Positions 57,340-64,000 of a stretch of DNA of 64,000 bases are shown here, one piece after another. The number at the start of each line of letters is the position of its first letter. Position 1 is the first letter of the stretch. This DNA is from an uncultured Myxococcales bacterium. GTDB lineage: Bacteria > Myxococcota_A > UBA9042 > CAIXZC01. The position numbers and the translations under genes are program-made. The notes under the pieces are model-generated. The model was not told where the DNA came from. It ran no database searches and saw nothing but the letters and a program-made list of their open reading frames with translations. Where the stretch lies: the NCBI GenBank assembly GCA_903895725.1, contig CAITUV010000043.1, forward strand, positions 137,298 to 201,297, in the 5' to 3' direction.

Positions 57340-57428
57340 CCACGACTCCCTCGAGCCCCGCATCAGAGGCTCCGAGCCATGAGCCTATCAGGATCGAGGG
57401 ACGTCCGCCATGCTGGTCTGCATCGTCG

Positions 57429-59417
57429 TCAGCGGGGGCCGACGATTCGATAGATGCCCACGCCGGCCACGTCGGTGCGAATTCGCGTGCGCTCGAAAAA
57501 ATCGGACGCGTACGGAGCGTATCGGACCGAGTCCTCGCACACCGGCTCGAGAGCGAAGCGGCCCACCGTTCGGGCGCACGAGGGATTGAGCTCTCCGGCT
57601 CTGCTTCCCCGGTAGCAGTTGAGCGTGAGAAGGAAATACTCCGGCTCGCGTTGCGATGGGGCGCCAGTCGCATCCGCTGTGCCGGAGCGCACCGAAGAGT
57701 CTGCCTCAGCCTCGAAGAGCGCCGATGCCCGCCGGACTTCGAAGTCCGCTCCAGGCGGCTCGATGGCATTGACCATGTGCTCGGTCCGATGAAGGGCGAA
57801 GAGGTCGACATCCGAGCGGCTGGCCGAGCCGACGCTGACCTGCTCCACCACGTCGTCCGGAGCATAGAGCGTGGCTTTGGGAGGAAGCTCCTGCGCACAT
57901 CGGTTGAGGATCCTGAACTCCTGCTGTTGAGTGTAGTCGAGCTCGGCAAGCGGCAGGAGCGCTGCCGGATACGACGGCAGGATCAGGGCCACGAGAGTCC
58001 CCCAACGGCAGATGCCTGCGGGGAGGGACCGGACCACCCGAATGGCCCCCAGGGCGCACAGAAGGGCAAAGGGGACGGAGGCAGCGACTTGAGTCCTGGC
58101 TCCCTCGAACGGCAGCTCGCCGGTGTTCTTGAGCGAGGCCCCGGCCAGCATGAGACCGCCCCAGAGGACCAGGAAGGCCCCGAGTCGGCTGTCGCCCTGC
58201 AGCGGTGCCGCCAGCACCCCGACGAGGAACAGCCCCATCAACGGCAGTGGCACCATGGCCGGGTTGAAGTGCCAGAGCGGGACGGTTCTGAAGGTAGTGG
58301 CAGCACAATCGGCGCCGAAGCAGACCCCGGTCGGAACCACAAACTGCGGCCCCCACAGCGCCAACCCGACGCCGCAGTAAGCCGCCAGAGTCATCCCCGC
58401 CGCCGGAAGCAGGTGGCGGTCGAGTCTGGCCGCCACCTCGGGGAAGCTGCCCAGCACCACCTGGACGCCCACGACCAGAGCGGTCAGAGCAAGGACGACC
58501 GACGGAACTAGGAGGTGGTGACAGACATCCGACCACATCCTCCCGGAAATCAGGAACACGCTGCAAAAGTGGATACCATGGGGTGCAACCAGGACCGCTG
58601 CAGCCAGCACCACCGGAACCGTGCACCGGAGGCCGGCCCGGAACCCGCCGGGCTTTGGTGTGAGCATGGAGCCAAGGAGCAGCACGCACGGGAACGCCAG
58701 AGCCTCCGGTCGTGCCTGGCAGGCCAGAGCCAGAGACGCAACGCCTCCGAGCATCGGGAGGAGCGTGAAACGGCCGGTGCCTTCTTCCCGGAGCCGGTCA
58801 ATCAGGAAAAGGATGCACCAGGGGGCCAGAGCCAGGAGACCGACCTCCAGGCTGTCCCCCTGTGCAATCAGCGCGATCTTCGGGAGAGCGGCTACGACCA
58901 GCGCCGCAACCATCGCACCGAGCAGGGATCTCAACACGGTCCCGGCGAGCAGCCAGGTCCCTGCAACCCCCACCAGCACCAGAAGGGTGCTGGCCATGGC
59001 GTACCCGCTGAGGCCATCAAGCCCGGACGCGATCACCAGTGAAGCGAAGACCGGCGTTGCCAGCGGGTAGTCGGCAGGGAACCCCGCGTGCCACTCCATC
59101 GAGGCGATGAGCTCCGCCGAGCCCACATGTGCCAGGCCGGTGTACGTGGACAGGACAGGCGGCTCCGGGGACAACGCAAGTGACACCGCCACGGCCACCC
59201 CGAGCGCCAGCGCAAGCCCGGCCAAAGCCCTCCAGCGTGGAACCGTGTCTCCGCAGACCGTGACGATGGCCCCGTCTCGCCAAGCCCTGGCCAGGCGGAC
59301 CGCCGCGGTGGCCAGGAACAGTCCCCAGCACACGAGCAACAACAGAATCACGAGCGGGTAGACCGCAGAACCCGCGCACGGCGTCTCCGCCGCCAGCAAC
59401 GCAAGCCTCGCGAACAT
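57429..59417 (-). CDS. Polytopic membrane protein, possible GT-C-fold glycosyltransferase
   Basis: 662 residues from the ATG at 59417 (GGAGGGG upstream; a GTG at 59453 is the alternative). It has about twelve membrane helices through residue 530, then a C-terminal soluble domain of about 130 residues with Cys residues (CYRG, CARTV, CEDSVRY). The first loop carries GSAELIASMEWHAGFPADYPL, an acidic periplasmic stretch like the first loop of GT-C-type glycosyltransferases. A function in lipid-linked sugar transfer is possible but not shown. It precedes the SGNH hydrolase gene on the same strand. The best description is a large membrane protein of unknown function. Confidence 0.65.
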   Translation of the reverse strand: MFARLALLAAETPCAGSAVYPLVILLLLVCWGLFLATAAVRLARAWRDGAIVTVCGDTVPRWRALAGLALALGVAVAVSLALSPEPPVLSTYTGLAHVGSAELIASMEWHAGFPADYPLATPVFASLVIASGLDGLSGYAMASTLLVLVGVAGTWLLAGTVLRSLLGAMVAALVVAALPKIALIAQGDSLEVGLLALAPWCILFLIDRLREEGTGRFTLLPMLGGVASLALACQARPEALAFPCVLLLGSMLTPKPGGFRAGLRCTVPVVLAAAVLVAPHGIHFCSVFLISGRMWSDVCHHLLVPSVVLALTALVVGVQVVLGSFPEVAARLDRHLLPAAGMTLAAYCGVGLALWGPQFVVPTGVCFGADCAATTFRTVPLWHFNPAMVPLPLMGLFLVGVLAAPLQGDSRLGAFLVLWGGLMLAGASLKNTGELPFEGARTQVAASVPFALLCALGAIRVVRSLPAGICRWGTLVALILPSYPAALLPLAELDYTQQQEFRILNRCAQELPPKATLYAPDDVVEQVSVGSASRSDVDLFALHRTEHMVNAIEPPGADFEVRRASALFEAEADSSVRSGTADATGAPSQREPEYFLLTLNCYRGSRAGELNPSCARTVGRFALEPVCEDSVRYAPYASDFFERTRIRTDVAGVGIYRIVGPR

Positions 59418-59739
59418 GGACCCCAGTCCCCTCCGCTCTCGTGTCGTGGGCACACCAACGTTATGGGGCAGGCCTGTCCCTTGAGGTCGTATGCGAGCGA
59501 ACCACCACCTGTAAGAACCCCGTTCTCCCCGCTATCTTGCGGCACCTTGAGGAGGATTGCAACCGTTTTGCGAGTAGCAGCAGTTGTCGCGGCACAGCTC
59601 GGTCGTCGGACCTGGGGCAGCTAGAAGAACCACTTCAGGGCGTGGTAAAGGTTTGTGTAACTCCCGGCCGTGGTTGGGGCGGGGGCCCGCAGAAAGGCCC
59701 CGAGGCGACGAGTGACACCAAGGCCCGAGCGCCATCGGA
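59418..59739. other. Intergenic region carrying repeat copy 1
   Basis: Gap between the polytopic membrane protein start and the end of hicA, both on the minus strand. It holds the first 40-bp direct repeat (59625-59664). I see no other gene or clear promoter; only overlapping short ORFs without a ribosome binding site. Confidence 0.5.
59625..59664. repeat. 40-bp direct repeat, copy 1
   Basis: AAGAACCACTTCAGGGCGTG, then a GTAAAGGTTTGTGTAA-type second half. Copies 2 (60314-60352) and 3 (61517-61556) have the same orientation. The centre can fold as ACCAC/GTGGT. Read on the minus strand it would encode YTNLYHALKWFF followed by a stop in copies 1 and 3. Confidence 0.85.
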
Positions 59740-59961
59740 TCATGCCGCCAGGAACGCCTGCTTGTCGATTCCGCCCGCCTTCAGGATGGCCCGCATGGTT
59801 CCTTCCGGAATGTCACCGGGGTGATGGGGGACAGTGGTTCTGCGACCGTCCTGATGCCGCCAGATTTCGTGGCTTCCTTTGGCGCCCCGGTCGAACCGAA
59901 ATCCCAACGCCCGGAGCCTGCGGGCTGCCTCCCGGTAGTTGAATCCGGCAAGCTCTCCCAT
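59740..59961 (-). CDS. hicA: HicA-type mRNA interferase toxin
   Basis: 73 residues from the ATG at 59961. The sequence has the HicA dsRBD-like pattern: YREAARRLRALGFRF, the catalytic-site GSHEIW (His31), TVPHHPGDIPEGTMRAILKAGGI and a short tail. HicA cleaves mRNA and tmRNA independent of translation. Its ATG overlaps the TGA of hicB by one base (TGATG), so the two are translationally coupled, antitoxin first. It belongs to the module between repeat copies 1 and 2. Assignment is secure; activity untested. Confidence 0.92.
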   Translation of the reverse strand: MGELAGFNYREAARRLRALGFRFDRGAKGSHEIWRHQDGRRTTVPHHPGDIPEGTMRAILKAGGIDKQAFLAA

Positions 59962-60203
59962 CAGGGAATCGCCACGGCAATATCGATCGAAGTGGCTTTC
60001 TTTACGTGACGCTGGAATGCCTTGGGAAGCGGGTCTCCGTGTTCGATGCAACTCTCGGCGATCCTTCGGGCCACGTCCCGGGCAATCTCGACGGTTTCGG
60101 CCAGCGTGCGCCCCTGAGCAACGAGGCCGTCGACATCGGGGCTTGTGGCAACGAAGCCCCCTTCGGGCAACGGCTCGATTCGAAGTCGGATCAATGATTC
60201 CAT
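59961..60203 (-). CDS. hicB: HicB-type antitoxin
   Basis: 80 residues with GGAGGCACTG before the ATG. It has the short HicB (UPF0150) fold: LRIEPLPEGGFVATSPDVDGLVAQGRTLAETVEIARDVARRI, where the Gly/Asp loop and the ETVE helix are typical. It lacks the C-terminal ribbon-helix-helix or HTH DNA-binding domain of longer HicB proteins, so autoregulation may need another factor. It neutralises HicA by complex formation. Confidence 0.9.
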   Translation of the reverse strand: MESLIRLRIEPLPEGGFVATSPDVDGLVAQGRTLAETVEIARDVARRIAESCIEHGDPLPKAFQRHVKKATSIDIAVAIP

Positions 60204-60313
60204 CAGTGCCTCCGAGGCGGCGTCCGCCTGCCACCTCAGTGTATCAGCGGCTCAGGGCCGGAGCAAGGATGGGAAGAGGTCCGATGGCGCGGAGGAGGGC
60301 CGGGGCCGGCTGC

Positions 60314-60352
60314 AAGAACCACTTCGGGCGTGGCAAAGGTTTGTGTAATTCC
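60314..60352. repeat. 40-bp direct repeat, copy 2 (one base shorter)
   Basis: AAGAACCACTTCGGGCGTGG in place of CACTTCAGGGCGTGG: one A is missing relative to copies 1 and 3, and one T is C (GCAAAGG). It then continues GTTTGTGTAATTCC. It separates the HicBA module from the DUF2442 module. Confidence 0.8.
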
Positions 60353-60472
60353 TGTGGGCCGAGGTCCGGGGGAGGGGGGAACGCGCTCCTTGTCTCGGGT
60401 CCACGCTGAACTTCAAACGCGCACGGGCGGGTGGTAGGATGGGCAGGAGTGGAACCGGTTCCAGGAGGGCAG

Positions 60473-60733
60473 ATGATGGAGAAGGCGCACGACGTCATGG
60501 CTCGGCTGCTCGACGCCACCCGGATGCACCTGGAGGTGGACGGGGTGTGCTACGTTGTGAATCTGGCCGACCACTCCCACATCCTCGCCAGGGCGACCCC
60601 CAGCCAACTGGCGAACTTCGAGGTCACTCCGTCGGGGTACGGAATCCACTGGCCCGACCTGGACGTGGATCTGTCCATCGACGGGCTTGTTCGGCGGGAG
60701 CCCGTGATCCTGACGCATGAGGTTAAGCCATGA
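60473..60733 (+). CDS. DUF2442-domain protein
   Basis: 86 residues from the ATG at 60473 (AGGAGGGCAG; a second ATG follows directly). It contains the DUF2442 signature: LADHSHILARATPSQLANFEV, then YGIHWPDLDVDLSIDGLV. DUF2442 genes are usually found next to a DUF4160 partner as a toxin-antitoxin-like pair; here the partner is instead a lipoprotein-like gene whose ATG overlaps the stop by ATGA. Function of DUF2442 is unknown, probably regulatory. Located between repeat copies 2 and 3. Confidence 0.8.
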   Translation: MMEKAHDVMARLLDATRMHLEVDGVCYVVNLADHSHILARATPSQLANFEVTPSGYGIHWPDLDVDLSIDGLVRREPVILTHEVKP

Positions 60734-61413
60734 GGCCACTGCTGGCTGTCGGCGCGGCTGTGTATTGCGTCACGGCTTGCTCGGGATCTACATTGGCAGT
60801 TGCCCCCTCGGACCCCACACCAAAGGTCTTGGCTGTCGACAGTCCGAATCGAGCGTTTTTGGGAACCGGCTCCGCGGTTGGTGCATCACCTGCAGGCGAT
60901 GAGGGGACTTCTGAGTGGACCACCGAGCGTCCCGACGACGACGAGGACGTGTCGCTCTTCAGCCTGTCCCTGGTTCCACTGGCGTTCCCGGCACTTGGCC
61001 TCGGGGGGATGCTCGAGTTGGGGCTCTTTCGGTGGGAGACGTTTCAGGCCAGCGCGCTCCGATTTGCCTGGGGATGGGCATATGAAGGGCTTGGGGACCG
61101 GTGGGAGCCACTCAGAGCCAGTTTCGCATTCATGGGAATATTCGGGGTCGGGGCAAAAACGGCCATCGGGGCCCCGGAGGACCCGGAGTTCGGAGTGTTG
61201 GCGTATCCCCTTGGCGCTGTGGCCCAGGGATTCGGAGGGGGAGGCGGGGGCGTCGTGTCGTTCGGACTAATTCCTGTGGACTTGCACGTGAGGCTGTTCT
61301 TCGACAGGTGGCACATTCAGGGGGGGGCCATCGTGCCGCTATGGTGGACGTATGGCGGCCTTGGCTACGAGTCGTTCCCGCCAGTGATGTTCTACTTGGG
61401 CGGCGGGTACTGA
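60730..61413 (+). CDS. Small lipoprotein, unknown function, coupled to DUF2442
   Basis: 227 residues; the ATG overlaps the stop of the DUF2442 gene (ATGA). Lipobox VTAC (Cys17). After an acidic linker (to about 75) the mature part is aromatic and Gly-rich with alternating hydrophobic strands (FSLSLVPLAFPALGLGGMLELGLF, FAWGWAYEGLG, and a GGGGG run near 177), ending in YLGGGY, which suggests a small beta-barrel or membrane-attached beta protein. No family recognised. Translational coupling indicates joint expression with DUF2442. Confidence 0.7.
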   Translation: MRPLLAVGAAVYCVTACSGSTLAVAPSDPTPKVLAVDSPNRAFLGTGSAVGASPAGDEGTSEWTTERPDDDEDVSLFSLSLVPLAFPALGLGGMLELGLFRWETFQASALRFAWGWAYEGLGDRWEPLRASFAFMGIFGVGAKTAIGAPEDPEFGVLAYPLGAVAQGFGGGGGGVVSFGLIPVDLHVRLFFDRWHIQGGAIVPLWWTYGGLGYESFPPVMFYLGGGY

Positions 61414-61719
61414 CGGGGCACCGATAGCTCTGGGAACACCCGTTTCTGGCATGGCATTCGAACTGAGTTCAAGAGGGGCGGGGGCGGTGTTGGGGGACCT
61501 CGAACTTACAAATCAGAAGAACCACTTCAGGGCGTGGTAAAGGTTTGTGTAATTCCTGAAACCCGCACGGCTCTACGCGGGAAGCCGCTTCGACCGACGT
61601 TTGGCGGCCGTCGAATTGACCATGTCCACAGGGGGTTTCAATAGGGCTGCGAAAGATTCTTCGTCGGCATCGTCGAAACTAGCAACTCCGACTTGGAAAC
61701 ACCTCCGAGAATCGCCCCC
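61414..61719. other. Intergenic region carrying repeat copy 3
   Basis: 306 bases between two convergently transcribed genes. It contains repeat copy 3 (61517-61556). I find no further gene, terminator hairpin with a T-run, or promoter. Confidence 0.5.
61517..61556. repeat. 40-bp direct repeat, copy 3
   Basis: Same as copy 1 over almost the whole length (AAGAACCACTTCAGGGCGTG, GTAAAGGTTTGTGTAATTCC). It marks the right end of the DUF2442 module. Confidence 0.85.
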
Positions 61720-62499
61720 TCATCCCTCCGACCTTTGCGACACTTCGGCATGCCCCAAGTGAGAAATCCTCCTCACGTACTCTTTAGAACTGACAATTGG
61801 CCCGTCTGGGTCGTACTTTAAAATATGGTTCTCGTGGAATACTATCAGATCTGAGACGTGATCACCTAGTGTTGACAAAACTACCCCAACTTCATCGGGT
61901 TCTGAGTCCAACACATCCTGAAGAAGACCCCGTTCAAGCCATTTCATCCCTTTCGAAGCCAACAGATCATGGACGGGGAGAAGAACCCTTGGGACTAGGT
62001 ACTGTGCCAGTACCTGTACTCTCAAAGCATTAGTGGCCATGCTGCTGTGGATACTCTTGAAAACCTCAGAAAGCCTCGGAACTGTTCCGGGGTCGCTCGT
62101 GAAATATGCTCGCTTCTCCTGAATCAGGAGTGCCGCCTGGCTCAACGGGAATGGCCCGTTGCGCGTCAAGCACATCTCCAGAATCCGTCGGTGAGTTTCT
62201 GCCTCAAGTTCGATGATGAACCGCAAATGCATTGCCACCACAGGAAACACTTCTGACTTGGCTACTTGGTCGGCTCTGTTCTTCGTAAAATGGTAGAGCA
62301 GGACGCCGGTGAAGAATGAGGAGCAAGTCAGGAAGATGATGTCTCCGGCCACCTCAAACAGTCTGCACGGCGCCTCGTACTGTCTAAGCGTCTGTACAGC
62401 AACGATCCCGACCAGACCAATGAACAGAAGGAACAACAGACTTCCATTCATAGCCCAGAAGTAGCCAAACTCACGACCAATGGCGGAAGTCTTCTTCAT
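61720..62499 (-). CDS. Membrane protein of unknown function (AT-richer, probably acquired)
   Basis: 259 residues from the ATG at 62499 (GGAG about 9 bases upstream; a TTG at 62514 is an alternative). Two N-terminal membrane segments (about 18-37 and 52-72) are followed by about 185 soluble, mostly helical residues (HLRFIIELEAETHRRILEMC, a HSSMATNALRVQVLAQYL stretch and DHVSDLIVFHENHIL). No family recognised. The coding region is clearly less GC-rich than its neighbours, with more A/T at third positions, suggesting recent transfer. It lies to the right of the repeat-bounded modules. Confidence 0.7.
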   Translation of the reverse strand: MKKTSAIGREFGYFWAMNGSLLFLLFIGLVGIVAVQTLRQYEAPCRLFEVAGDIIFLTCSSFFTGVLLYHFTKNRADQVAKSEVFPVVAMHLRFIIELEAETHRRILEMCLTRNGPFPLSQAALLIQEKRAYFTSDPGTVPRLSEVFKSIHSSMATNALRVQVLAQYLVPRVLLPVHDLLASKGMKWLERGLLQDVLDSEPDEVGVVLSTLGDHVSDLIVFHENHILKYDPDGPIVSSKEYVRRISHLGHAEVSQRSEG

Positions 62500-62895
62500 T
62501 AACAATGTCTCCAAGCCGATGATCGCCTATCTCTTCTCACACTCCATCGCCCCCGCCACCGAGGCTAGCACCTGGCTACGGGGGAGTCAACGGCCCTGGT
62601 GAATCGGAAACCGGCCCGCAGAAAGTTGACAACCGGCAGTCGGTCCCGCTACGGTGATGATCAGGACGGCGGCCACGCCATCCCACCCGGCATCGCATCG
62701 CCGGACGGTTCGACCTTCTTGCGCGTCTCGACCTTTTCGAGCTTCGTGAAAACTTTGGCGATAGAAACTACTCCACCACGGAGTAGGAGAGATCGTAACG
62801 ACACCCGCTGGCTGATCCCCGGCGGGTTCCCCGTTCTCCCACCGGATGGCGACTGCAAGCGTCAGCCGGTGGGGAACGACTTGCAGGGGGTGGCT
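62500..62895. other. Intergenic region with hairpin and possible promoter
   Basis: 396 bases between divergent genes. TTGACA (62626-62631) and TACGGT (62650-62655), 18 bases apart, may be a promoter for the rightward gene. A perfect 7-bp stem CTACTCC/GGAGTAG with 5-base loop lies at 62768-62786. The frame of the downstream ORF is open through much of this region, but I see no ribosome binding site there. Confidence 0.35.
62768..62786 (+). other. Short perfect hairpin upstream of the right-edge gene
   Basis: CTACTCC (62768-62774), loop ACCAC, GGAGTAG (62780-62786). No T-run, so not a standard terminator; possibly a leader or protein-binding structure. Confidence 0.4.
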
Positions 62896-64000
62896 ATGAA
62901 CGACTTCCCAGTCTACCAGCACGGCTTCTCAGTCCGAGTCAAGCTGCTCCTCGACCCCGTTGACGCAGCCAAGGCATTGGCCAAGTGCGGCTGGCAGTCC
63001 GACGGCAAACAGGGGGGATGGATTAGGGACAGCGAGACCAGACAGCACATCCGGGGCACCGCCTGGCTCACCGGCCGTGCCCCAAGGAATCAACGGCTCC
63101 CGCTAGCCAAGAAGAACAAGGAATGGCAGACGAAGCTCTACGGGCTCGGCGTCGACCACGGCCCGGACGGCTCCTACCTCGACCTGTCCGGGGTCAGGAT
63201 CGGGGACATCGACAGGTTCTGCCGGTCGGCTCTGCAACTTCACCCGGAGCAGCTAAGCGTCGACTACTTCAGGGCGGCAGAATGGTACGTCTGCCTTGCC
63301 CCGGCTGAAGCCAACAGGCTGGCAGACTCCCTGCATGTGCGGCCCTCGAACGACCGGGCCAAGTCCTTCCTCGTCCGGGACTACCCCATCCCTGTGACCG
63401 TACGTGCCCGCACCCGCATGACTGCCCGCCTCAACTGCTACAGGGTCAACCGGGGTTGTACGGCCGATTTCAGATTGGAACTTCGCCTGGTGGGCAAAAG
63501 GGAGAGACGGCAGACCTTCGGGGCTGCCGACGTGGCCACCCTCAAGGACATCTTGACCGGGCTGATCTCCACCCACGATCTCCATCCTCACCCCAAGCCC
63601 GTCCGGTGGGAACCCAGGGATTTCCACGACCCCCGGGAAGCCTGCCCGATGGACCCGATCCTCGAGCGTTTGCCCCTGTCCGCTGTCAAGGGAAAAGCCC
63701 TCGACGAAGCCTGGATCGGCAAATGTCATACCCTGCCCACCCCGAAGCTGCTGTCTCCCCCGCCTGGCTGTAAGGGGATTTCGCCGTCAGGCCGCATTAG
63801 GATGAGTGAGAGCGTTCCGCCGTCATCAGACGGTGGAGAGAAAGACAGCCTTCTTGACGTTAAGGATGACCATCCCCCTTCTCTTTGGGATGACCTTGCC
63901 GACGATCTTCTGAGCCAGACCGGTCACCTGGTCGAAGTCGTCTTGGACCCCGATCAGGATCCTTCACCCCTGCTCCAGGCGATAGCTTCCCGTGCTGCCA
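62896..64000 (+). CDS. Unidentified protein, partial, open at the right edge
   Basis: The frame from the ATG at 62896 (AGGGGG five bases upstream) stays open for 368 codons to the window end, with no stop. The product starts MNDFPVYQHGFSVRVKLLLD, is soluble and basic in its first 250 residues (RARTRMTARLNCYRVNRGC, LELRLVGKRERRQTF), then has a disordered Ser/Pro/Asp-rich linker (PPSSDGGEKDSLLDV) and begins a new domain at LWDDLADDLLSQTGHLVEVV. The first part gives a faint impression of replication-initiator or other DNA-binding proteins of mobile elements, but I cannot assign it. Shorter ORFs overlapping it in other frames are rejected. Confidence 0.55.
   Translation, partial: MNDFPVYQHGFSVRVKLLLDPVDAAKALAKCGWQSDGKQGGWIRDSETRQHIRGTAWLTGRAPRNQRLPLAKKNKEWQTKLYGLGVDHGPDGSYLDLSGVRIGDIDRFCRSALQLHPEQLSVDYFRAAEWYVCLAPAEANRLADSLHVRPSNDRAKSFLVRDYPIPVTVRARTRMTARLNCYRVNRGCTADFRLELRLVGKRERRQTFGAADVATLKDILTGLISTHDLHPHPKPVRWEPRDFHDPREACPMDPILERLPLSAVKGKALDEAWIGKCHTLPTPKLLSPPPGCKGISPSGRIRMSESVPPSSDGGEKDSLLDVKDDHPPSLWDDLADDLLSQTGHLVEVVLDPDQDPSPLLQAIASRAA

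Noticed and set aside
59625..61556. Integron attC interpretation of the 40-bp repeats
   Set aside because: No GTTRRRY/RYYYAAC core pair could be seen and no integrase is in the window, so it is kept only as a hypothesis for repeat-bounded modules.
62587..62922. 111-residue minus-strand frame
   Set aside because: No ribosome binding site or recognisable motif; it overlaps the leader and start of the rightward gene.
63253..63729. 158-residue minus-strand frame
   Set aside because: Antisense to the long open plus-strand frame that starts at 62896 with a good ribosome binding site.

Overview
This window is a high-GC chromosomal segment from a Gram-negative bacterium. It is crowded with very large, cysteine-rich, Asp-rich secreted lipoproteins carrying MopE-type (CDGxDNDCDGxxDE) and thrombospondin-type-3 calcium-binding repeats. 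That style, together with a membrane H+-pyrophosphatase, a bacterial alpha-2-macroglobulin and a BamD-like lipoprotein, suggests Myxococcota or a related former-deltaproteobacterial lineage. The taxonomic call is inference; there is no rRNA in the window and I see no tRNA.

Layout. 1-354 is the N-terminal end of an AtoE-type short-chain fatty acid transporter. 598-11472 holds a giant calcium-binding lipoprotein facing a three-gene minus-strand surface operon. 11640-11931 carries a promoter with a TetR-type operator in front of a 64-residue ORF. 12213-16588 contains a CorA-type transporter, another repeat lipoprotein and a DedA protein. 16717-18936 is a putative RiPP locus: a precursor-like protein followed by a cobalamin-type radical SAM enzyme. 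19087-21519 is the H+-pyrophosphatase. 21637-26422 has two lipoproteins around a ThiF-family E1-like enzyme. 26529-30688 contains a fungalysin/thermolysin-like lipoprotein protease, its propeptide as a separate gene, and mnmA. 30928-41709 contains more lipoproteins, one of which looks like a circularly permuted alkaline-phosphatase-superfamily enzyme. 41735-51414 contains the alpha-2-macroglobulin, a 3D-domain protein, a GHL10-type glycosidase and BamD. 51631-54868 is a second copy of the two-gene surface cassette. 55114-59417 holds a second DedA, an SGNH hydrolase and a large polytopic membrane protein.

59.4-64 kb is an accessory region. It has three copies of a 40-bp direct repeat delimiting small modules (HicBA toxin-antitoxin; a DUF2442 protein overlapping a lipoprotein), an AT-richer membrane-protein gene, and a large unidentified ORF running off the right edge.

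At least sixteen proteins have lipobox signal peptides, and none has Asp at position +2, so the window mainly encodes an outer-membrane or surface proteome. Many genes have a clear GGAGG-type ribosome binding site, which I used to place starts. The points most worth following are the radical-SAM/precursor pair, the permuted phosphodiesterase, the split propeptide/protease, the duplicated surface cassette, and several intergenic repeat families: NNNTCG hexamer arrays at two convergent junctions, an 86-bp inverted-repeat element in two copies, and the 40-bp repeat in three.
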